Made by a program: the position numbers and the translations under genes | Shown: positions 35,601 to 46,600 of the stretch, in pieces | Position numbering within the stretch: position 1 is the first letter of the stretch | Layout of the letters: every line of letters begins with the position of its first letter | Assembly: GCA_947650365.1 (NCBI GenBank) | Contig: OX393550.1 | Coordinates: 120,778,374 to 120,842,373, forward strand | DNA length: 64,000 nucleotides | From: Chamaelirium japonicum | Taxonomy: Eukaryota > Streptophyta > Magnoliopsida > Liliales > Melanthiaceae | Direction of reading: 5' to 3' | Notes under the pieces: generated by a model | The model's input: the letters and a program-made list of their open reading frames with translations, nothing else | The model's database searches: none | What the model was told of the DNA's origin: nothing

Positions 35601-37294
35601 ATTGGATATTTGACCAATTTACGCTCTGATTCACCGATTTAGAGTCTAAGTGTTGGAAAATCATAAGTTAGCGTGTTTCGGATATGAAATTGGTTTGGAT
35701 TCGATCCGATCGTCATCGGATCGGCATCCGATAATTCCAACTTGGAATTATTCCGTATTTCGGACTTGCGAGCGGGTTCTAATTGGATATTTGACCAATT
35801 TACGCTCCGATTCACCGATTTAGAGTCTAAGTGTTGGAAAATCATAAGTTAGCGTGTTTCGAATATGAAATAGGTTTGGATTCGATCCGATCGTCATCGG
35901 ATCGGCATCCGATAATTCGAACTTGGAATTATTCCGTATTTTGGACTTGCGAGCGGGTTCTAATTGGATATTTGACCAATTTACGCTCCGCTTCACCGAT
36001 TTAGAGTCTAAGTGTTGGAAAATCATAACTTAGCGTGTTTCGGATATGAAATAGGTTTGGATTCGATCCGATTGTCATCGGATCGGCATCCGATAATTAG
36101 AACTTGGAATAATTCCGTATTTCGGACTTGCGAGCGGGTTCTAATTGGATATTTGACCAATTTACGCTCCGATTCACCGATTTAGAGTCTAAGTGTTGGA
36201 AAATCATAAGTTAGCGTGTTTCGGATATGAAATAGGTTTGGATTCGATCCGATCGTCATCGGATCGGTATCCGATAATTCCAACTTGGAATTATTCCGTA
36301 TTTCGGACTTGCGAGCGGGTTCTAATTGGATATTTGACCAATTTACGCTCCGATTCACCGATTGAGAGTCTAAGTGTTGGAAAATCATACGTTAGCGTGT
36401 TTCGGATATGAAATAGGTTTGGATTCGATCCGATCGTCATCGGATCGGCATCCGATAATTCGAACTTGGAATTATTCCGTATTTCGGACTTGCGAGCGGG
36501 TTCTAATTGGATATTTGACCAATTTACGCTCCGCTTCACCGATTTAGAGTCTAAGTGTTGGAAAATCATAACTTAGCGTGTTCCGGATATGAAATAGGTT
36601 TGGATTCGATCCGATTGTCATCGGATCGGCATCCGATAATTAGAACTTGGAATAATTCCGTATTTCGGACTTGCGAGCGGGTTCTAATTGGATATTTGAC
36701 CAATTTACGTTCCGATTCACCGATTTAGAGTCTAAGTGTTGGAAAATCATAACTTAGCGTGTTTCGGATATTAAATACGATTCACCGATTTAGAGTCTAA
36801 GTGTTGGAAAATCATAAGTTAGCGTGTTTCGGATATGAAATAGGTTTGGATTCGATCCGATCGTCATCGGATCGGTATCCGATAATTCCAACTTGGAATT
36901 ATTCCGTATTTCGGACTTGCGAGCGGGTTCTAATTGGATATTTGACCAATTTACGCTCCGATTCACCGATTTAGAGTCTAAGTGTTGGAAAATCATAAGT
37001 TAGCGTGTTTCGGATATGAAATAGGTTTGGATTCGATCCGATCGTCATCGGATCGGCATCCGATAATTCGAACTTGGAATTATTCCGTATTTCGGACTTG
37101 CAGCGGGTTCTAATTGGATATTTGACCAATTTACGCTCCGCTTCACCGATTTAGAGTCTAAGTGTTGGAAAATCATAACTTAGCGTGTTTCGGATATGAA
37201 ATAGGTTTGGATTCGATCCGATCGTCATCCGATAATTCGAACTTGGAATTATTCCGTATTTCGGACTTGCGAGCGGGTTCTAATTGGATATTTG
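32624..37294. repeat. 181-bp tandem array (about 25 units) inside the CACTA element
   Basis: Units of about 181 bp repeat in one direction, with landmarks GAAATAGGTTTGGATTCGAT, TTCCGTATTTCGGACTTGCG and GAGTCTAAGTGTTGGAAAAT. From about 33,850 onward three unit types alternate regularly, marked by ATTCCAACTTGG, ATTCGAACTTGG and ATTAGAACTTGG, giving a 543-bp higher-order period. Truncated units occur near 33,845, 35,083 and 36,776. Minus-strand frames of 68 residues recur in almost every unit. Because 181 is one more than a multiple of three, each lies in a new frame and overlaps the next, so I regard them as by-products. The right end is fused directly to transposase coding sequence. Confidence 0.96.
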
Positions 37295-38364
37295 TATGGA
37301 ACTAGGACAACTGGCCAAATGCTGTACGACACACTCATATTCCCAAAGGGATTGAAGCCATCGCTAGCAAGCCCTAACCTGACGTTGCGAACTTCACATG
37401 CGAATTCAGGATATGTATGATCAAAATCTTTCCACGTCAGAGAGTCGGCCGGATGTCTCATAATCCCGTCATCTGTACGTTCTCGTGCATGCCACCTCAT
37501 GTGCTCAGCAGTCTTCGATGACATAAACAACCTCTGAAGCCTGTCCCTGAGCGGGAAGTATAGGAGAACCTTTGCAGATACATTTTTCTTCCTTCGACTG
37601 GTACTAGACTCGGCATCCATCTCTTTATATCTCGTTGCTCCGCATATGTGGCATGACCGCGCATGTTCGTACTCTTTCCGGTACAACATACAATCGTTCA
37701 CGCATGCATCAATTTTCTCATAACCCAGACCGAGATCTTTAATTGTCTTCTTCGCCTCTTAGAATGATTTCGGTACTGTCTCACCCATAGGAAAAGCCTC
37801 TTTCAGCAACTCTACCAACATATTAAATGACTTATTACTCCAACCATTGAGGCACTTCAAATGAAGAAGCTTTACAGTAAAAGAGAGTTTTGAAAACTTC
37901 TCACACCCCGGGTATAGAGGTTGTTCGGCATCTTTAAGCAATCTGTAGAACTTTTCCGCTTCGATATTGGGCTGATCACCTGACGGTGTTTCCGTGCCTA
38001 TTCCACCTTGCAAATCATGTATCATACCCTGCATGTCATCATCATCGTCTGTATTAATATTATCATCAGCGATCACTGTGTTTGAAGTTTCACCGTGAGC
38101 TGCCATGGGGACTGCATCTAGCTCCTCACCGTACGAGAACCATCGGGTATAGGTAATGTCAATGCCACGCATTACCAGATCAACCTCACATTCCTCTCGA
38201 ACCTTCCTAATCACCCTTCCGCAGTCTATACAGGGACACACAATTTTTCCATCAAGCGGTGCAAGACGCTCAAATGTAAAATCCAGAAATTTCCTGACTC
38301 CTTCTCTGTACTCTTGGCTCATGCGATTCGAATTACGCATCCAACTCTTATCGATCGAAGACAT
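37295..38364 (-). pseudogene. N-terminal fragment of a TNP2-type CACTA transposase
   Basis: Read on the minus strand from the ATG at 38362-38364, this frame starts MSSIDKSWM and carries a transposase-associated N-terminal domain with CPCIDCGR. After one internal TAA (37759-37761) the same frame continues through NDCMLYRKE, SCHICGATRYK, KVLLYFPLRDRLQRLFMS, RWHARERTDDGIMRHPADS and RNVRLGLASDGFNPFGNMS. These are the conserved blocks just before the DDE core of TNP2 transposases. About 356 codons remain. The frame then runs into the 181-bp array at 37294, and everything downstream, including the catalytic acidic residues, is missing. The intact protein would bind and cut CACTA ends in the nucleus. 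This fragment cannot. Confidence 0.92.
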
Positions 38365-39644
38365 CTTCGTCTATCTGGCTATACAACACCTGACATATAA
38401 TTTCAAAAAATGTTATAAGACTCCGCACAATTTCGGTTTCGGTTCCCGAGTATGGAACACCGAACCAAAACTTCTACAGACCATCCACATCCCTAATGGA
38501 TGGGTGTATTATGATGAGTAGACTAGTCACATAGTAAACCTAGGGTTGGTGGCCAGCATTTGAACTGCTGATAGTTTTGTGACTACGAACTTCTTCCCAC
38601 AAGGAAAGAAATGCAGGAGTTTTGTGACTACTAACTCCTCTTTCCCTTAAAGAATCCTATGTCTTCCTACATGCTGGAATTCGGTAAAAAATATCTGAAA
38701 ATAATAAATACAAGAACAAGTGTAAAAAACAAATCTAGAAAATGTAAAAACTATGCAATAAGAAAATTAAAGTCCTTATTTTAATTGGTTATTCCATCAT
38801 TTTTAGAAGAAAGAAATGTTATATGTAGAAAAAGGAAATAAACCTTTAAATCTAATTTTCCTATGAACTATTTATATCTCCAGCAACATCACCTTCTTTG
38901 GATCTAGTTCTAGTATTAGCATCATAGTGACGGTTTTACTCTTGCTCTATTTAGGAGTCCGATTGGAGGCGAAGGCGAAGAGGCGAAGATGAGTGACAAA
39001 GGCTGATATGGGTACATTAATCTAGACTGACAATAAAAAATGGTGAAGATGCTGAATTGGGTTGCTTAGCACATGCATTAGAGACAATTATTTGCACTTA
39101 TTGATATGTTAATCATGTCCAACAAGAGATTTAGAACTTGGAGTGATCTCGAGGGCATGGTTTCAAAACTCGACCGATACCCATGTCGTACCGGCCGGTA
39201 TGACTCAGTTTTGTTCGGCCCGAACTAAGTCACCAGCCGATACCAATACTTGGTTCATATCGACCAATATCAAGCTGCATCGGGCGATATCGAGTCTTAT
39301 CGCGTATCGGCCAAGCTAACCGCGTATCTGTCGATATGGCCAAGCTGTATCGGTTGGGTTCATAAATTTTTTATTTTTGATATTTTATAAGAAAATGGCT
39401 GAAATCGGTCAAGACCTAACCGACCAATACCGAGTCAACTATACCCCGGGCCAATAACATGACCAATACCCGGTTTTAAACCTTGCTCGTTAGAAATCAG
39501 ATCAACAAATCCGCCCTTGGATTCAATAAAGTGAATTATAAGGACTAGGGAGGAATTTTTTCCATGATTCCACGTGGGAATCTCCATTTACTGTCTCACA
39601 TCCACAAGCAAGAATCTTGAAGTGAAATCAGTGTAAGAATATGT
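38365..39644. other. CACTA interior without recognisable gene
   Basis: This stretch lies upstream of the transposase start. About 100 bases at 38480-38580 resemble part of the copia LTR in this window. 38650-38900 is AT-rich and unremarkable. 39160-39480 is a degenerate stretch with many CGATA, GACCAATA and TATCGGCC-like words, resembling dispersed plant repeat DNA. No open frame has family resemblance. Confidence 0.6.
38480..38580 (+). repeat. Copia-LTR-like fragment within the CACTA element
   Basis: The words CCATCCACATCCCTAATGG and TAAACCTAGGGTTGGTGG, followed by a TTGAACTGCTGA-like run, occur in the same order and spacing as in the LTRs of elements A (about 23915-24003) and B (about 6957-7036). 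Identity is about 70-75% in the two best blocks. It is probably an old LTR relic carried by the CACTA element. Confidence 0.55.
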
Positions 39645-39910
39645 ATTTAAGGAGGAGGAGCTCACCGGGGGGAGGAGGAGGAGGAGGAGCTCGCCGGCGC
39701 GCACGAGAGGAGCTCACCGGAGTCCACAGGAGGAGGAGGAGGCGGAGCTCGCCGGCGCGCACGAGAGGGGAGGGGTGGCCGACCGGCCGGAGGGGGGGAG
39801 GGAGGCCGGGGAGGGGGGGAGGGTGGCCGGGGAGGGGGGGGAGGCCGTGGAGGGGGGGAGGGTGACCGGGGAGGGGGGGAGATTGAGAGAGAGAGAGAGA
39901 CAGAGAGGCG
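39645..39910. repeat. Purine/G-rich low-complexity tract
   Basis: GGAGGAGG and GGGGGAGG repeat units, with interspersed GAGCTCGCCGGCGCGCACG (seen twice), make this strand strongly G-rich, followed by a GA run near 39884-39902. Proline-rich frames on the other strand come from this composition. Such runs can form G-quadruplexes. Confidence 0.75.
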
Positions 39911-40104
39911 GGGAGGGGTTTAGATCGAAACACAATAGAAGGGGGGATCGCTGAATCTGTTATAAAACAGGGTTTTTACCGACGGACATTTTAACTTCCG
40001 TCGGTGATAATACTTTTTACCGACGGCATAATAAGTTCCGTCGGTAAAACTCGACGACGATAATACCTTTTTACCGACGGATATTTTAAGTCCGTCGGCA
40101 GAAT

Positions 40105-40244
40105 ACCGACGGTAATTAAATATCTGTCGGTATAATGTCCTGACGAAACTCAGGGTTTGGGTTCCATTTTTTTTCCAGAGGCTCAGTTTTTACCCTGAGT
40201 TTCGTCGGGACAATTTTATCGACGGATATTTAATTACCGTCGGT
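40105..40244. repeat. Foldback 1, arms of about 51 bases
   Basis: The left arm (40105-40155) and right arm (40193-40244) are reverse complements with only a few mismatches, from ACCGACGGTAATTAAATATC outside to ACGAAACTCAGGG inside. The loop contains TTCCATTTTTTTTCCAGAGG. Confidence 0.85.
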
Positions 40245-40288
40245 ATCGTACCGACGGCCATAAAAGATCCGTCGGTATAATTAGTTAT

Positions 40289-40420
40289 ACCGACGGACAT
40301 ATAAAGTCCGTCGGTAAAAATCTCCGACGGAACTCAGGGTTCCATTTTTTCCCAGAGGCTTGGTTTTTACCCTGAGAATCGTCGTGACCTTTTACCGACG
40401 GTCTTTATGTAGCCGTCGGT
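40289..40420. repeat. Foldback 2, arms of about 50 bases
   Basis: This structure is laid out like foldback 1. The left arm starts ACCGACGGACATATAAAG and the right arm ends TCTTTATGTAGCCGTCGGT. The loop shares TTCCATTTTTTCCCAGAGGC with foldback 1. The two are tandem relatives about 180 bases apart. Confidence 0.8.
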
Positions 40421-40632
40421 ATAAAGTATATTACTGACGGTACATATATGTACCGTCGGTATAAATAATTGTACCGACGAATACTGTTTGACCGTCGGTA
40501 ATAAATGTGCAAAAAAAATTAAAAAATTGAAGTTATAATACCGACGGATATTATTGTCACTGTCGGTAAAAAGTGTATTATTACCAACGGTGATAAACAT
40601 GTCCGTCGGTAAAGACCCTCTTTCTTGTAGTG

Positions 40633-43600
40633 AATGGATCGTATGAATGAATTAGATTGGATCGTATGAATGAATTAGAATGGATCGTACGAATAAATTA
40701 GAATGGATCGTACAAATGAATTAGAATGGATCGTATGAATGAATTAGAATGGATCGTGCGAATGAATTAGAATGGATCGTACGAATGAATTAGAATGGAT
40801 ACATTCGTGCGAATGAATTAGAATGGATCGTATGAATAAATTAGATTGGATCGTATTAATGAATTAGAATGGGTCGTACGAATGAATTAGAATGGATCGT
40901 ATGAATTAGAATCGATCGTACGAATGAATTAGAATAGATTGTGCGAATGAATTCGAATGGATCGTACGAATGAAATAGAATAGATTGTGCGAATGAATTA
41001 GAATGGATCATATAAATGAATTAGAATGGATACATTCGTGCAAATGAATTAGAATGGATCGTGCAAATGAATTAGAATGGATCGTACGAATGAATTAGAA
41101 TGGATCATACGAATGAATTAGAATAGATCGTACGAATGAATTAGAATGGATACATTCGTGCGAATGAATTAGAATGGATCGTAGGAATGAGTAAGAATGA
41201 ATTAGAATGGATCATGCTAATCAATTAGAATTGATCGTACAAATGAATTAGAATAGATTGTGCGAATGAATTAGAATGGATCGTACGAATGAATTAGAAT
41301 GGATACATTCGTGCAAATGAATTAGAATGGATTGTACGAAGGAATTAGAATGGATCGTACGAATCAATTAGAATGGATACGTTCATGCAAAAGAATTAGA
41401 ATGGATTGTATGAATGAATTAGACGCACAATCTATTCTAATTCATTCGTACGATCCATTCTAATTCATTAGCACGATCCATTCTAATTCATTCGTACAAT
41501 CCATTCTATTAAATTCGTATGATCCATTCTTACTCATTCGTACGATCCATTCTAATTCTTTCGCACGAATGTATCCATTCTAATTCATTGAGTAAGAATG
41601 GATCGTACGAAGGAATTAGAATGGATCGTGCTAATGAATTAGAATGGATCGTACGAATGAATTAGAATAGATTGTGCGAATGAATTAGAATGGATCGTAC
41701 AAATAAATTAGAATGGATACATTCGTGCGAATGAATTAGAATGGATCGTATGAATGAATTAGATTGAATCGTATTAATGAATTAGAATGGATCGTGCGAA
41801 TGAATTAGAATGGATCATACGAATGAATTTGAATGGATACATTCGTGCGAATGAATTAGAATGGATCATACGATTGAGTAAGAATGGATCGTACGAATGA
41901 AATAGAATAGATCGTACGAATGAATTAGAATGGATCGTGCTAATGAATTAGAATTGAACGTACGAATAAATTAGAATAGATTGTGCGAATGAATTAGAAT
42001 GGATCGTACGAATGAATTAGAATGGATCGTACGAATGAATTAGAATGGATACATTCGTGCGAATGAATTAGAATGGATCGTATGAATGAATTAGAGTGGA
42101 TACATTCGTGCGAATGAATTAGAATGGATCGTACGAATGAAGTAGAATAGATCGTACGAATGAATTAGAATGGATTATATGAATAAATTAGAATAGATCG
42201 TACGAATGAATTAGAATGGATCGTACGAAGGAATTAGAATGCATACATTCGTGCGAATGAATTAGAATGGATCGTGTGAATGAATTAGAATGGATCGTAC
42301 AAATGAATTAGAATGGATCGTACGAATGAATTAGAATGGATACATTTGTACGAATGAATTAGAATGGATCGTACGAATGAGTAAGAATGAATCGTACGAA
42401 TGAAATAGAATGGATTATACGAATGAATTAGAATGGATCGTACGAATAAATTAGAATGGATCGTGTGAAAGAATTAGAATGGATTGTATGAATGAATTAG
42501 AATGGATCGTATGAATGAATTAGAATGGATCGTGCGAATGAATTAGAATGGATACATTCATGCGAATGAATTAGAATGGATTGTATGAATGAATTAGATT
42601 GGATCGTATAAATAAATTAGAATGGATCGTACGTATGAATTAGAATGGATACATTCGTGGGAATGAATAAGAATGGATCGTACGAAGGAATTAGAATGGA
42701 TAGTACGAATGAATTAGAATGGATATATTCGTGCAAATGAATTAGAATGGATCGTACGAATGAGTAAGAATGGATCGTACAAATGAAATAGAATGGATCG
42801 TACGAATGAATTAGAATGGATAAATTCGTGCGAATGAATTAGAGTGGATTGTATGAATGAATTAGATTGGATCGTATAAATGAATTAGAATGGATCGTAC
42901 GTATGAATTAGAATGGATACATTCATGGGAATGAATAAGAATTGATCGTACGAATTTATTAGAATGGATCGTATGAATGAATTAGAATGGATCGTGTATC
43001 CATTCAAATTCATTCGTACGATCCATTCTAATTCATAAGTACGATCCATTCTAATTCATTCGTATGATCCATTCTAATTAATTCGCACGATCCATTCTAA
43101 TTCATTCATACGATCCATTCTAATTCATTCATACGATCCATTCTAATTCATTCGTACGATCCATTCTAATTCCTTTGTACGATCTATTCTAATTCATTCG
43201 TACGATACATTCTAATTCATTCGCACGATCCGTTCTAATTCATTCGTACGATCCATTCTAATTCCTTCGTACGATCCATTCTAATTAATTCATACGATCC
43301 ATTCTAATTCATTCGTACGATCCATTCTAATTCATTCGCACGATCCATTCTAATTCATTCATACGATCCAATCTAATTCATTCATACGATCCATTCTAAT
43401 TCATTCGCACAATCTATTCTAATTCATTAGTACGATCCATTCTAATTCCTTCGTACGATCCATTCTAATTCATTCATACAATCCATTCTAATTCATTCGC
43501 ACGAATTTATCCATTCTAATTCATTCGTACGATCTATTCTAATTCATTCACACGATCCATTCTAATTCATTCGTACAATCCATTCTATTTCATTCGTACG

Positions 43601-46600
43601 ATCCATTCTTACTCATTCGTATGATCCATTCTAATTCATTCGCACGAATGTATCCATTCTAATTCATTCGCACGATCCATTCTAATTCATTCATACGATC
43701 CATTCTAATTCATTCATACAATCCATTCTAATCCTTTCATACGATCCATTCTAATTCATTCATACGTACAAATTCATACGTACGATCCATTATTATGATC
43801 CATTCTAATTCATTCGTATGATCCATTTTATTTCATTCGCATGATCCATTCCAATTCATTCGTACGATCCATTCTAATTCATTCGCACGATCCATTCTAA
43901 TTCATTCGTTCGATCCATTCTAATTCATTCACACGATCCATTCTAACTCATTCGTACAATCCATTCTATTTCATTCATACGATCCATTCTAATTCATTAA
44001 TACGATCCAATCTAATTCATTCATACGATCCATTCTAATTTATTCGCACGAATGTATCTATTCTAATTCATTCGTACGATCCATTCTAATTCATTCGCAC
44101 AATCTATTCTAATTCATTCGTACAATCCATTATAATTCATTCATACAATCCATTCTAATTCTTTTGCACGAATGTATCCATTCTAATTCATTCGTACGAT
44201 CCATTCTAATTCCTTCGTATGATCCATTCTAATTCCTTCGTACATTCTAATCCATTCATACGATCCAATCTAATTCATTCATACGATCCATTCTAATTCT
44301 TTCACACGATCCATTCTAATTCATTCGTATGATCCATTCTAATTCCTTTGTATGATCCATTCTAATTCATTCATACGATCCAATCTAATTCATTCATACG
44401 ATCCATTCCAATTCATTCGTATGATCCATTCTAATTCCTTCGTACGATCCATTCTATTTCATTCGTACGATCCATTCTTACTCATTCGTATGATCCATTC
44501 TAATTAATTCGCACGAATGTATACATTCTAATTCATTCGTACGATCCATTCTAATTCATTCGTACGATCCATTCTTATTCATTCCCATGAATGTATCCAT
44601 TCTAATTCATTCCCATGAATGTATCCATTCTAATTCATACGTACAATCCATTCTAATTCATTTATACGATCCAATCTAATTCATTGATATAATCCATTCT
44701 AATTCATTCGCACGAATTTATCCATTCTAATTCATTCGTACGATCCATTCTATTTCATTCGTACGATCCATTCTTATTCATTCGTACGATCCATTCTAAT
44801 TCATTTGCACAAATATATCCATTCTAATTCATTCGTACGATCCATTCTAATTCCTTCGTACGATCGTACGAATGAATTAGAATGGATGCATGATCCATTC
44901 TAATTCATTCCCATGATCCATTCTAATTAATTCGTACGATCCATTCTAATTCCTTCGTACGATCCATTCTAATTTCTTCGTACGTACGATCCATTCTAAT
45001 TCCTTCGTACGATCCATTCTATTTCATTCGTATGATCCATTCTAATTCCTTCGTACGATTCATTCTTATTCATTCGTATAATCCATTCTAATTCATTCGT
45101 ACGATCCATTCTAATTCATTCGTACAATCCATTCTAATTCATTCATATGATCCATTCTAATTCATTCGTACGATCCATTCTAATTCATTTGCACGATCCA
45201 TTCTAATTCATTCATACAATCCAATCTAATTCATTCATACGATCCATTCTAATTCTTTTGCACGAATGTATCCATTCTAATTCATTCGTACGTTCCATTC
45301 TAATTCATTCGCACAATCTATTCTAATTCATTCGTACGATCCATTCTAATTCATTCGTACGATCCATTCTAATTCCTTCGTACGATCCATTCTAATTCAT
45401 TCATACGATCCATTCTAATTCCTTTGTACGATCCATTCTAATTCATTCCTATGAATGTGTCCATTCTAATTCATTCGTACGATTCATTCTAATTCATTCA
45501 CACAATCTATTCTAATTCATTCATACGATCCATTCTAATTCATTCGCACGATCCATTCTTATTCATTCATACGATCCATTCTAATTCATTCGTATGATAT
45601 TCTAATTCATACGTACGATCCATTCTAATTTATTCGTACGATCCATTCTAATTCATTCGTACGATCCATTCTAATTCATTCGCACGAACCATTCTAATTC
45701 ATTCGTACGATCCATTCTAATTCATTCGTACGATCATTCTAATTCATTCGCACGATCCATTCTAATTCATTCATACGATCCAATCTAATTCATAAGTACG
45801 ATCCATTCTAATTCATTCATACGATCCATTCTAGTTCATTCGCACGAATGTATCCATTCTAATTCATCCGTACGATCCATTCTAATTCATTCGCACAATC
45901 TATTCTAATTCATTCGTACGATCAATTCTAATTCATTAGCACGATCCATTCTAATTCATTCGTACGATCTATTCTATTTCATTCGTACGATCCATTCTTA
46001 CTCAATCGTATGATCCATTCTAATTCATTCGCACGAATGTATCCATTCTAATTCATTCGTACGATCCATTCTAATTCATTCGCACGATCTATTCTAATTC
46101 ATTAATAAGATCCATTCTAATTCATTCGCACGAATGTATCCACTCTTTCATTCATACGATCCATTCTAATTCATTCGCAGGATCAATTCTAATTCATTCA
46201 TACGATCCATTCTAATTCATAAGTACGATCCATTCCATTCAAATTCATTCGCATCCATTCTAATTCCTTTGTAAGATCCATTCTAATTCATTCCCATGAA
46301 TATATCCATTCTAATTCATACGTACGATCCATTCTAATTCATTCATACCATTCTAATTCATTCGCAAGATCCATTCGAATTCACTCATACGATCCATTCT
46401 AATTCATTCATACGATCCATTCTAATTCATTCGCACGAATGTATCCATTCTAATTCATTCGTACGATCCATTCTAATTCATTCACACAATCTATTCTAAT
46501 TCATTCATAAAATCCATTCTAATTCATTTGCACGAATATATCCATTCTATTTTATTCGTACGATCCATTCTTATTCATTCGTAAGATCCATTCTAATTCA

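Larger units (their letters stand above)
31625..40632 (-). mobile_element. CACTA (En/Spm-type) DNA transposon, non-autonomous
   Basis: The element begins CACTACAAAAAAAATAG and ends TTTCTTGTAGTG, inverted CACTA termini, with the 3-bp duplication AAT on both sides (31622-31624 and 40633-40635). Both subterminal regions are filled with TTACCGACGG / CCGTCGGTAA motifs in both orientations, the usual docking sites for CACTA proteins. Inside are AT-rich repeats, a 62-bp direct repeat, about 25 copies of a 181-bp tandem repeat and the N-terminal part of a TNP2-like transposase on the minus strand. The DDE catalytic region is absent, so the 9-kb copy would depend on a helper. Confidence 0.95.
39965..40632. 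repeat. Right terminal and subterminal repeats of the CACTA element
   Basis: This is a dense array of ACCGACGG / CCGTCGGT motifs ending in the inverted terminus CTTGTAGTG. It includes two large foldbacks (40105-40244 and 40289-40420). The transposase reads away from this end, so it is the promoter-side (5') end of the element. No gene is supported; the small minus-strand frame at 40367-40600 is repeat sequence. Confidence 0.9.

Noticed and set aside
32631-36996. Many minus-strand 68-residue frames starting MIFQHLDSKS
   Set aside because: They arise from the 181-bp repeat, change frame from unit to unit and overlap each other. Variation between units shows no sign of protein-level selection.
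37249-37294. C-terminal tail YPIRTRSQVRNTE of the 150-residue minus-strand frame
   Set aside because: This is the 181-bp repeat read through after the transposase breakpoint, not transposase.
39628-39933. Proline-rich minus-strand frame
   Set aside because: Produced by the G-rich low-complexity tract, and open in several frames at once.
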